From Bacillota bacterium (GTDB lineage Bacteria > Bacillota > Clostridia > Oscillospirales > Ruminococcaceae), in assembly GCA_023421245.1 (NCBI GenBank), contig JAEZTV010000027.1:62001-126000 (forward strand): a DNA stretch of 64,000 nt, in the 5' to 3' direction. This document shows, one piece after another, positions 14,957 to 22,892 of this stretch. The notes beneath the pieces are model-generated. The model ran no database searches. It saw only the letters and a program-made list of their open reading frames with translations, and was not told the origin of the DNA. Position numbers and translations under genes: made by a program. Every line of letters starts with the position of its first letter. Position 1 is the stretch's first letter.

Positions 14957-17878
14957 TCACTTTTTTAAAAATCCCTGTTCAAACGCTTGCGGGAACATAA
15001 AGGTCTTTTCGACTTTGCCAAATGAAACGATGATTTTTCCATCCTTGATTGCAACGACAGTGCCATCCCCAAACGCCTTATGCGTTACCGAAGAATCAAG
15101 TTTCACATCCGAAACATCGACCTTTGGCTTTTCCTGTGCCGGGGCGGGAGTTATAGTAGCAGGGCGGGTAACCTGCGGCGCAGGCTTCGATGTAATCGGC
15201 ACGGCGGTGGGTTTGGTAACCTGAAGCGCTGTTTTTTTCACTTCCGGCTGTTTAGCCTTGGGCTTCGGTGCTGTTTCTTCATCTTCTTCCTCATCGGAAT
15301 AATCGATGTCAATATCCGGCAAATCAGAAATATCCTCAAACGCCTGATTGACGGATTTGAGTGAAACCTGTTGAGATCCAAAGAGTTTATCAAATTCATC
15401 ACGGGTAAGTACGGTGTCGTATCCGCCGACGGCTTCGCCAGTATGGCGGTCAATGCCTGTGTAATTGAGGCTGGAGTCTTCGTACCGCTTAAATTTATAA
15501 ACGGCATCATTCATCAGGGCGGCGTTAAATACGCCGAGTGAACAAAGCAACTCAAAGTCTTTTACATTCAAACCCGTGACGCGCTTGAACAAGCCCGGCT
15601 CCAATTGGGTGATAACATCTTTCAGGCTGTATTCGCGGAAATCGGTCAAGTACATAAATACCGGAATCCTGGTGGCGAATTTGATGAGCTTCTCATGAAT
15701 CATTTTCCGCTTTGATTTATATTCTTTCTCTTCCTCGGAGATTTCTTTCTTCTCCTTTGGTGTGAGTTTATCGCCTTTTGCCTTGGCTTTCTTCACCTTT
15801 TCGGATGCAATAATAATATCATTGATTTCGGTATTCAGACTGCGGAAGCCCTCAATGCTCATCAGGGCTTTCATTGCTTCTTCGTTTGCCATAAGCCGTG
15901 CAAGGGTATCATTATCGACATTAACCAGAAGCGCACTCTCCCAGCGGCGGGCAAGGAGCGTGGCGGATGTTCCGGCAAGAGCGATGTCGAGAATATCGGT
16001 TTCATTGAGCCGTTTCATTGTGCTGCCGTCATATGCCAGAACGGGCAGGAAATTGATAAATTCCGCGACTTTCTGCTCCGGGTTACTCTCATTTACATCA
16101 AGGCGGCAACTGTAATCAGCTATTTGGTGCAAAGCGCGGTCAAGGGCAAAATCAAAGACATAGCACTCATGCTTCATAATTTCTTTTTTGTCCGCGCCAA
16201 GGTCAATAACCCACGGACTTTGCACACGGAAAGCTGCCTGAAAATAGGTTTCCGGGCTGCTCAGATTGCGGAGCATGAAAATGCCTGTCCACGGTTTGAC
16301 CGTAACGCCGGTGGTGAGTTTACCGCAAGAAAGCGTTATGGTCTTTGTTTTGAGAGGGTCTCCCATGGACTGAAGCACGGGAGACAGCGCATTGACACCG
16401 ATGCCCGCACTTGTTCCGGCGGCGACATTCACTTTGTAGTCGTGGAAAAAGCTGTTGTTTCGCTTCTTAATAAGATTTGCCATTGCGAAGCATGAAGCAA
16501 CATTTGGCAAAAACCACAGCGTGTGCGTTAAAATCGAGAGCAGACGGCTGTTAGAAAACGGCATCTCCGGTTTTTTCGCTCCGAGCTTCAAATCGTCGGT
16601 TGTTGTTCCGAGATACGCGCCGCGAATGAGGTCAAGCCATTTTTGCACATAATCCTCAAATTTGAATTTCGCCTGACTGCCTTTACCCTCTGCTGAGAAG
16701 AATACATTCAGGTCAAATTCGTCAAATTCGCCTTGTTGTGCTATCTGGCGGATGCTGTCCGGAATTTTATAAGTCATCAGAACCATTCGCGGCAACGACA
16801 AATAAGGATTGCCGGGGGCGGTTCCCCAGTTTTCCTTTGCGCGCTGCTCATCCGAATATGTCCAGTTGTAAATCTGATCTTCGATAAATTCGCCGGAGTT
16901 GATTGCTCGAAACGGTGTGCCAGAAAGATACAAATATCGCGGCGTGGTGATGGGCAGAAATGTTTCGTTAATGGCGTTTCCGGCTTCTTTCAGCTGGTAT
17001 TCCTCGGCGTCAAAGTCAAGAGCGATATCTTCATCTTCAGATTCAAACAGCTTCTTAGCGTTTTCGCGCCACGCGCCGAAGTGATATTCGTCGAAGATAA
17101 CTAAATCCCAGTTTGTTGAGTGAATCCACTCATTTTTCGCCTTAATACCACCGTTTTCATTCGTACCAAGCAAGTCTTGGAATGAACCAAAGCAGACGAT
17201 CGGGCGGCTTTTATCCGTGCTTTCATAATCAAAGCCGTTCTTTGCGGAAACGAACTGCCAACCCTCAAAATCCACATGAGTGAGTAAATCTTCTTCCCAT
17301 GCACTTTGGACGGCGGGCTTGAAGGTCAGCACGAGTATTTTTTTAAGCTCCATTTTTCTCGCAAGCTGATAAGACGCAAATGTCTTTCCGAAGCGCATCT
17401 TGGCATTCCACAGGAACTTCGCCGTTCGGTGTCCGAGTTCTTTTTCGGCGGCGTGATAATACTCAATGGCTTTGTCAACCGCTTCTTTCTGCTCCGGGCG
17501 CATAACGAAAGACTGCGTGCGGTTCTCTGTGTTCTCGGTCTTGTCGCGCACGGCGATATAAGCCGCCTTTAAGTCTTCAACGGCACAGCGGAACCATTCT
17601 CCACCAACGCTGGAAAAGCCGCGCTTCGTTAAAGCACGGTGAATATCATGGTCGGTAAATGTGCCGCCGTCGGAATACATAGCGGAATCCTGCCAGATAA
17701 TCCGATACGGTACTTTGCCGTCAGGGCGCTTAGTGGGGTATTGCTGTGCGACACGGCGTTCCACCTCTATAGTTGTATAGCCTACTTTCAAGAGCCCTCT
17801 ATAATCAGGGCTCAGTTCTTCATAGGCATATATCATCGGCTTTGCTTCCGGACGAAGCGGGAAAAACTCGTTATTCAT
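14957..17878 (-). CDS. GIY-YIG (T5orf172-like) / superfamily 2 helicase protein
   Basis: About 973 residues. The N-terminus (15-110, LKVGYTTIEVERRV....GGEWFR) looks like a T5orf172/GIY-YIG nuclease domain. An SF2 helicase/translocase core follows with the P-loop variant MRFGKT (161-166), DEYH (263-266) and a motif-VI-like QAAFRVQSPW. The C-terminus has an acidic linker (DIDIDYSDEEEDEE), a Pro/Lys/Ala-rich stretch and a small beta domain (AFGDGTVVAIKDGKIIVSFGKVEKTF) like those at the ends of UvrD/Rep helicases. ATG 17878 is preferred over TTG 17881 because GGAGG is 9 bases upstream; it overlaps the HEPN-like gene by 8 bases. With the methyltransferase genes it is probably the translocating and cutting part of a restriction-like system. 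Confidence 0.78.
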   Translation of the reverse strand: MNNEFFPLRPEAKPMIYAYEELSPDYRGLLKVGYTTIEVERRVAQQYPTKRPDGKVPYRIIWQDSAMYSDGGTFTDHDIHRALTKRGFSSVGGEWFRCAVEDLKAAYIAVRDKTENTENRTQSFVMRPEQKEAVDKAIEYYHAAEKELGHRTAKFLWNAKMRFGKTFASYQLARKMELKKILVLTFKPAVQSAWEEDLLTHVDFEGWQFVSAKNGFDYESTDKSRPIVCFGSFQDLLGTNENGGIKAKNEWIHSTNWDLVIFDEYHFGAWRENAKKLFESEDEDIALDFDAEEYQLKEAGNAINETFLPITTPRYLYLSGTPFRAINSGEFIEDQIYNWTYSDEQRAKENWGTAPGNPYLSLPRMVLMTYKIPDSIRQIAQQGEFDEFDLNVFFSAEGKGSQAKFKFEDYVQKWLDLIRGAYLGTTTDDLKLGAKKPEMPFSNSRLLSILTHTLWFLPNVASCFAMANLIKKRNNSFFHDYKVNVAAGTSAGIGVNALSPVLQSMGDPLKTKTITLSCGKLTTGVTVKPWTGIFMLRNLSSPETYFQAAFRVQSPWVIDLGADKKEIMKHECYVFDFALDRALHQIADYSCRLDVNESNPEQKVAEFINFLPVLAYDGSTMKRLNETDILDIALAGTSATLLARRWESALLVNVDNDTLARLMANEEAMKALMSIEGFRSLNTEINDIIIASEKVKKAKAKGDKLTPKEKKEISEEEKEYKSKRKMIHEKLIKFATRIPVFMYLTDFREYSLKDVITQLEPGLFKRVTGLNVKDFELLCSLGVFNAALMNDAVYKFKRYEDSSLNYTGIDRHTGEAVGGYDTVLTRDEFDKLFGSQQVSLKSVNQAFEDISDLPDIDIDYSDEEEDEETAPKPKAKQPEVKKTALQVTKPTAVPITSKPAPQVTRPATITPAPAQEKPKVDVSDVKLDSSVTHKAFGDGTVVAIKDGKIIVSFGKVEKTFMFPQAFEQGFLKK

Positions 17879-18359
17879 CAATTACCGCCTCCAAAACATC
17901 GCACATCGCCTTAAATAAATTTATTTGTTCCTCTAATACGCTATGTCCTTTTAATCCATGAAACATATTATTTCTAATTCTCCAAATTGCCAGAAGTCCG
18001 CCATCAAAGAAATCGTTTCCGTTTGAGTTGATAAAATTAACCACTTGTGTAATATAAGTCGTTCTTTCCGCTCTTGATATTCGCGCTCTGTTATCACCGG
18101 TTGGATATAGCTTATTTGACACATAATCATCTATGCTGTTATCATTTTTTGCTCGGGTTTTAAGCTCTGCCGCCAGTTGAATAAATGCGGTTTTGCTTTC
18201 ATTCCCAATGTTATTAATTGATTTTAATATCTTGTCATAAGTACAACAGCAATCACATTTTTCATCTTCATAAACATTCCACAATATAGTAAATTTCCCG
18301 ACGCCCAAAATTGTATCATTTTTCAAATTAACGTATCTAATATAAGTTGTATCAGCCAT
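17871..18359 (-). CDS. HEPN-like small protein in the restriction operon
   Basis: A 162-residue helical protein. Near its C-terminus is IWRIRNNMFHGLKG (R-x4-H), the signature of HEPN ribonuclease-fold proteins (RNN(L/M)FHG is common in ApeA-like and Abi-linked members). A CDCCC cluster lies near residue 35. Its ATG overlaps the methyltransferase stop by 8 bases and its stop overlaps the helicase start, so translation is coupled on both sides and its amount should follow those partners. HEPN proteins often act as RNases in abortive defence or as toxins, and here it could be an effector or a structural subunit. The domain call is by motif only. Confidence 0.55.
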   Translation of the reverse strand: MADTTYIRYVNLKNDTILGVGKFTILWNVYEDEKCDCCCTYDKILKSINNIGNESKTAFIQLAAELKTRAKNDNSIDDYVSNKLYPTGDNRARISRAERTTYITQVVNFINSNGNDFFDGGLLAIWRIRNNMFHGLKGHSVLEEQINLFKAMCDVLEAVIDE

Positions 18360-19878
18360 CGCTCTCGCCTCCTAAATCCATCGGGCGAATCATGCTTTCG
18401 ATGAATGCAATCTCATCTTTGGTCAAGCCGTACTTTTTATATAGCTTTTCGTCTGTCCATGGTTCGGAGAAGTCTTGGATGGGGACAAGTTCATAAACTT
18501 TACGTGTTGCATTTTGTGATGGCTTTTTAAGCAGAACTAAAAATCTAAAAAAACGTGTTGAAATGTAGGAAATCACATTCTCGCACTCTACTTTTGAGCT
18601 AAATCCACCGATTACAAGATAGGTTTCAGTGCTAACAGTATTAGGTTCTCCAATAAATGGTTTGCCTAAGATTGGATGAGGAAAGCTATCGCTACCGCTG
18701 CCAAGAAAAGGAATGAAAACTTTCCATTGCTCTAAAAGTTCTTTGTTTGTCTTTATTTCATCCGGAGATATCCACGCTGAACCGCCGTTTTCAAATATAG
18801 AAACATCTCCCGCTTGTTTTATTTTACGTCCACGGAAAGTTGATGAAAGACCAAAGGGACGGCGAGTGCTTACAAGATAATCGAATTTCTTTTCCTTGAG
18901 TTTTTGTACTTTGTGGAAAATTGCAATACCCTCATTGTAGCGAATAAAAACATCGCAACCGTCTTCAAGAAGAGGGCGAGTAACTGACGCGTTAGTTTCA
19001 TTACCTTTATGGGTAACAACTATACAATCCCCAGAGTTGTCTCTGTCCCAAAGGAAGTAGTTTACGCCTCCTTTTATCTGAACGCCGGGGAAACAATCTG
19101 CAGCTTCTATATAATCGTGAATGGCTCTTAGATGATTATCATTAAGCATTTCATCTCTGAATTCATCAAGCCCCTTACCTCCAGCGAACCATCGAGATGG
19201 AATAATCATGCTCAGATAACGAGGTTTGAGTTTTTTTGCTTGTTGTACAAATTTATGATAAATTGGCATTGCACTTGTTCCACTCCCACCCCCATCACTC
19301 AACTGATACGGCGGGTTGCCGATAATCACATCAAATTTCATATTAAAAATCCTCTCCGGGTGCGTAGTATGTATAAGCTCATAAGCATGTGTTTCAAGGC
19401 TCTCATCACGGTCATATTCGTTTTGTCTTGCACCGCAAAATACACATTTCCCGTTTCGCCAATTGTGTTGAATTTTCTTGAATCGCACATTGCCTTCTGC
19501 ATCTTCAAAGCGTGTCACGCTGTATTTGCCATTGGGATATTTACTGCAATATACCGAACGGCGCGACAAAAGACTTGTCATCTCCGTAATGGCAATGCCG
19601 AAAAGCTGCTTATGAAAGATATGGTCAATTCGCTGTTGCAGGTCAGGAATTTGATATTCCAGACCGACCAACAGACGCTTGGCGATTTCCCGCAGAAATA
19701 CACCGCTTTTTGTCGCCGGGTCAAGGAAGGTGGTATCCGGCGAGCGGAAAAGCTCCTGCGGCAGCAAGTCCAGCATTCGGTTTACGATTTCCGGTGGCGT
19801 GAACACCTCATCATTACTCAGATTGGCAAGGCAAGACAGCACGTCAGGGTTATATGTATTTTGATAAAAATCAGCCAT
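18352..19878 (-). CDS. Adenine-specific DNA methyltransferase (Eco57I-like)
   Basis: A 508-residue protein with N6-adenine methyltransferase motifs: FLDPATKSGVFLREIA (motif I, 51-66) and IIGNPPYQLSD (motif IV, NPPY 188-191). A probable target-recognition half follows (ITPSRWFAGGKGLDEFR-type motif X region, WISPDE, ISTRFFRFLVLLKK). A zinc-knuckle-like CVFCGA (145-150) is inserted between motifs. The ATG at 19878 is preferred over a longer frame because it overlaps the upstream stop as ATGGCTGA and has AGGAGAGTGCAGGA before it. The protein would modify host DNA and protect it from the linked GIY-YIG/helicase. The type is unclear; it resembles Eco57I/type ISP methylases split from their helicase. 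Confidence 0.82.
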   Translation of the reverse strand: MADFYQNTYNPDVLSCLANLSNDEVFTPPEIVNRMLDLLPQELFRSPDTTFLDPATKSGVFLREIAKRLLVGLEYQIPDLQQRIDHIFHKQLFGIAITEMTSLLSRRSVYCSKYPNGKYSVTRFEDAEGNVRFKKIQHNWRNGKCVFCGARQNEYDRDESLETHAYELIHTTHPERIFNMKFDVIIGNPPYQLSDGGGSGTSAMPIYHKFVQQAKKLKPRYLSMIIPSRWFAGGKGLDEFRDEMLNDNHLRAIHDYIEAADCFPGVQIKGGVNYFLWDRDNSGDCIVVTHKGNETNASVTRPLLEDGCDVFIRYNEGIAIFHKVQKLKEKKFDYLVSTRRPFGLSSTFRGRKIKQAGDVSIFENGGSAWISPDEIKTNKELLEQWKVFIPFLGSGSDSFPHPILGKPFIGEPNTVSTETYLVIGGFSSKVECENVISYISTRFFRFLVLLKKPSQNATRKVYELVPIQDFSEPWTDEKLYKKYGLTKDEIAFIESMIRPMDLGGESDG

Positions 19879-20542
19879 TTTCCTGCACTCTCCTGTAATG
19901 TATTGGGGGAAACTCCCGGATGGGTAATAATACGGTTGCTCCGCTTGCATCGGTTTCATAAGTCCCAACCGAACCAAATAGATCAAACTGCAAGTTTTGT
20001 TCTTCGGCGTGTAACATATGCGAAAGCTCAAAATCACGCCGTTTTATCAAACAACCGTTGACAGCAGACCATTCCGCAAAGATTATGGGCGTCCCATCCG
20101 ATTTCTCCAAAGTCAAGGCGTCGCCGCAAAGGATGTTTTTTTGCAGGACAAATCGCACCGCTTGACGAGTTTCGTCATTTGCATCGTGCTTGCACTGCTT
20201 GGTATAAATATCATTCCATATATCATAAAGGCGTTCACGGCACTCCAGTGCGTTGTCCGGCAAAATGTCTACACCGTAGATACTTGTAACCGCTATGACA
20301 GCGTACCGTTCATAATCGGCGGCATTTTTACCATAACGGGATTTCACAACAGCAAGCTTACGCCGCAATATCTCAGCGAGGAAGTTACCGTTGCCGCACG
20401 CGGGTTCCAAAAAGCGGGAGTCAATACGCTCGGTCTCTTGTTTTACCAAATCCAGCATGGCATTAACTTCGCGTTCAGCTGTAAATACTTCACCATGGTC
20501 TGCCACGCGCTGTTTTGATTTTGTCTGTTTATTTACAGCCAT
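19871..20542 (-). CDS. Companion methyltransferase-like protein (motif I, no NPPY)
   Basis: A 223-residue protein with a clear SAM-binding motif I, FLEPACGNGNFLAEIL (45-60), and a motif III-like ILCGDALTL. No NPPY/DPPY motif is visible, so it probably cannot methylate alone. It may be a regulatory or specificity partner of the next methyltransferase, or a remnant of a split enzyme. The last codons overlap the start of that gene (ATGGCTGA). The start is 24 bases after the xre stop. This two-protein layout, with one full and one motif-IV-less methylase, is the odd feature of the operon. Confidence 0.7.
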   Translation of the reverse strand: MAVNKQTKSKQRVADHGEVFTAEREVNAMLDLVKQETERIDSRFLEPACGNGNFLAEILRRKLAVVKSRYGKNAADYERYAVIAVTSIYGVDILPDNALECRERLYDIWNDIYTKQCKHDANDETRQAVRFVLQKNILCGDALTLEKSDGTPIIFAEWSAVNGCLIKRRDFELSHMLHAEEQNLQFDLFGSVGTYETDASGATVLLPIREFPPIHYRRVQENG

Positions 20543-20566
20543 AAGACTCCTCCTATATTTAATAAA

Positions 20567-20779
20567 TTAGGCGTTCTCCAATTCGGAAATTAATTCTGTG
20601 GATATGCCTTTTTCTTTGCATAGACTAATTATTGTTTTTCTTGCCATTAATATTGGGGTGGTACGACCATTTTCCCAACGGCTCAATGTAGAAAAGCTGA
20701 CTCCTACTTCATGAGCAAATTGTTCTTGAGTCATTCTCAATTCTTTGCGTATTTTTTTTAAGACTTCGTTGATTGCCAT
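20567..20779 (-). CDS. XRE-family HTH regulator of the defence operon
   Basis: A 70-residue protein that is almost entirely one Cro/CI-type helix-turn-helix (LRMTQEQFAHEVGVSFSTLSRWENGRTTP). It is the first gene of the minus-strand operon and has GAGGTGA 6 bases before its ATG. It resembles the controller (C) proteins of restriction-modification systems in size, place and the presence of a palindrome in its own promoter. That suggests it delays or limits restriction expression after entry into a new host. It is also the only phage-repressor-like gene in the element, so a role as lysogeny repressor of the rightward genes cannot be excluded. Confidence 0.88.
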   Translation of the reverse strand: MAINEVLKKIRKELRMTQEQFAHEVGVSFSTLSRWENGRTTPILMARKTIISLCKEKGISTELISELENA

Positions 20780-20802
20780 AGGTATATCACCTCACTCTGT
20801 CT

Positions 20803-20831
20803 ATTATAGCACATGCTAAGGCATAAATCAA
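20803..20831 (-). promoter_or_regulatory. Promoter of the xre-methyltransferase-RT operon
   Basis: On the minus strand, TTGATT (20826-20831), a 17-base spacer and TATAAT (20803-20808) lie 24 bases upstream of the xre ATG. Confidence 0.75.
20807..20818. promoter_or_regulatory. Palindromic operator over the xre promoter
   Basis: TAGCACATGCTA has perfect 5-base arms around a 2-base centre. It overlaps the edge of the -10 box and the spacer of the xre promoter, so binding would block RNA polymerase. This is the natural place for XRE autoregulation. I do not see a second copy in the 20819-20957 leader of the polymerase gene. Confidence 0.45.
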
Positions 20832-20957
20832 CACATAAAGACAAAGTGCACAAAAATTTGCTATATTCTAATTCATTATAGTGCGGACAACATTTTTTCA
20901 CGCTTCCTTTGTCATATAAATATACTTAGAGGTACTGTGTCAAAAAGGAGGCAGATC

Positions 20958-22892
20958 ATGTTGTACAAGTTAATTTACACACTAGAAGAACTCCAAAACT
21001 ACCTCGCCGCCGCTTCGGTGGTGGCGTTCGACTTTGAAACCGCGCCGGACGAAAAATACAGGAATGAAGATAAAGCCGCACTGGATGCCCACAAATCCCA
21101 TATTGTTGGGATCAGCTTCTCGGTTGCCGAGGGCAGTGGTGTGTATCTGCCCATCGCTCATCGTGTGGGGCAGAATGCCGAGGGGCTAACAGAAATCTGG
21201 ACGTGGCTGGCTGAATTTTTCAACAGCACTTCCATCACTAAGATTGCCCACAACCTCGCCTTTGAGAGCCAGTTTCTCTACGCGCGGGGCATCGTGATTC
21301 AGGAGCCGTGCTACGACACCATCGCTGCGGCGCAACTGGTATATAAAAATGAGAAGGAATTCCGCTCCCTCGGTGATTGCGGGTTGAAAACCCTTGTGCC
21401 GGAATATTTTCATGAACCGCTGCCATCGTATGCGGATACCGTGGGAGGACTTCATTTTGATGAACTCGATCCGCAGTCTGAGAAAACCGTTCACTACGCC
21501 TGTGCCGACTCGGATTATGCCCTGCGGCTGTATCATCTGCTGGACGGCTGGTTTGACCGATTCCTGCCAAAGCACCGCTTTATCGTAGAGAAAGTGGAGT
21601 CACCCACCGCCGTGTATGTAGGAATTATGCGGTATAACGGTCTGCCCATTGACCGTGATCTCATGGAGCAAAAACGCAGTGAGGCTGAGAAAAAGTTGGT
21701 AGAGTTAAAAGGCAAAGTCGCTTTTATCATCGGTGACATCAATATTGGTGCGAATGCTAGCACCGCTGCGTTCAAGCGATACCTGTTCGATACGCTGAAA
21801 CTGCCCAAAATGAAACTGACCGCTAAGGAGCAGGATGCGCTGGATGATGAAGCCATTATTCTGCTCAAAGAGTGGTGCGCCGTCAACCGTCCGGAACTGA
21901 CAGAACTCTTTGAATTGGTTCAGGAATACCGCCGCTGGGGAAAAATTAAAGGTACATATATAGATGGGTACATGAAATATATTAACAGCGCGACGGGACG
22001 ACTGCACCCGGATTTGCTACCCCTCGCAACCGAAACCGGGCGCTTCGCGTCAAAAAATCCAAACTGTCAGAATATGCCTCGCGCCGGTGCGGACGACATC
22101 GGTGTTCGCAACTTCATCACTGCATCGGAGGGTAAAACCTTGCTTTCACTGGACTTCTCCCAAATCGAACTGCGCGTGGGAGCATTCTACTGCAAGGATG
22201 AAAAAATGCTGGAAACCTACCGTTCGGGCGGAGATATCCACGCCCTGACCACAGCGGTTATCTATAAAATCCCGCTTTCAGAGGCGGCGGATAAAAATGC
22301 GCAGAACTATAAAGAGCGGCGTACCATCGCCAAGAACTGCAACTTTGGTACGTTCTTCGGGCTGTTCCCCAAAGGCTTGCAGAAAACGCTGAAATTCAAA
22401 GCCGGTTTGGATGTGCCGCTCTCCGAGTGTGAAGCCATTATCCGTAATCTGAAGATCGGATATCCCCGCCTTTCCCGCTGGCAGGAGGAAGTGAAAACCC
22501 GCGCTGGATTCCGCAAGTATACCGAAACATGGCTGGGCAGACGGCGCAATATCCCGGAGATTGCATCGCCCAATTGGAATAAAAAGTCCTTCGCCGAGCG
22601 CGTGGCGATGAACACACCCATCCAAGGTACAGCTGCGGATATCTTGAAACTTGCCCTCGGACGCATCCTTTCAGGCTTGTCCGAACGCCCATGGCTGATG
22701 CCGCTGCTTCAAATTCATGACGAATTGGTCTTTGAATTGCCCGAAAATCAGCTTAAAAACGCCGTTATTTTCATCAAAAACTGCATGGAAACACAGCCTT
22801 TTGAAGCGTTTTCTGTGCCAATAATTGCAGAAGCCGCCGCAGGTCTCCGCTTCGGTGAACTCCATGAACTGGAGGTGAGTGAATTTGTCTGA
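20958..22892 (+). CDS. Phage DNA polymerase, family A with 3'-5' exonuclease
   Basis: A 644-residue compact polymerase. The exonuclease site begins VVAFDFETAP (D25, E27). Polymerase motif A is LDFSQIELR (D399), motif B is RRTIAKNCNFGTFFG, and motif C is QIHDELVFE (H587, D588, E589). The ATG at 20958 is chosen because AAGGAGG lies just before it, inside the longer GTG-started frame. It would replicate phage DNA together with the overlapping primase-helicase gene. It opens the rightward phage gene set, divergent from the defence operon. Confidence 0.93.
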   Translation: MLYKLIYTLEELQNYLAAASVVAFDFETAPDEKYRNEDKAALDAHKSHIVGISFSVAEGSGVYLPIAHRVGQNAEGLTEIWTWLAEFFNSTSITKIAHNLAFESQFLYARGIVIQEPCYDTIAAAQLVYKNEKEFRSLGDCGLKTLVPEYFHEPLPSYADTVGGLHFDELDPQSEKTVHYACADSDYALRLYHLLDGWFDRFLPKHRFIVEKVESPTAVYVGIMRYNGLPIDRDLMEQKRSEAEKKLVELKGKVAFIIGDINIGANASTAAFKRYLFDTLKLPKMKLTAKEQDALDDEAIILLKEWCAVNRPELTELFELVQEYRRWGKIKGTYIDGYMKYINSATGRLHPDLLPLATETGRFASKNPNCQNMPRAGADDIGVRNFITASEGKTLLSLDFSQIELRVGAFYCKDEKMLETYRSGGDIHALTTAVIYKIPLSEAADKNAQNYKERRTIAKNCNFGTFFGLFPKGLQKTLKFKAGLDVPLSECEAIIRNLKIGYPRLSRWQEEVKTRAGFRKYTETWLGRRRNIPEIASPNWNKKSFAERVAMNTPIQGTAADILKLALGRILSGLSERPWLMPLLQIHDELVFELPENQLKNAVIFIKNCMETQPFEAFSVPIIAEAAAGLRFGELHELEVSEFV

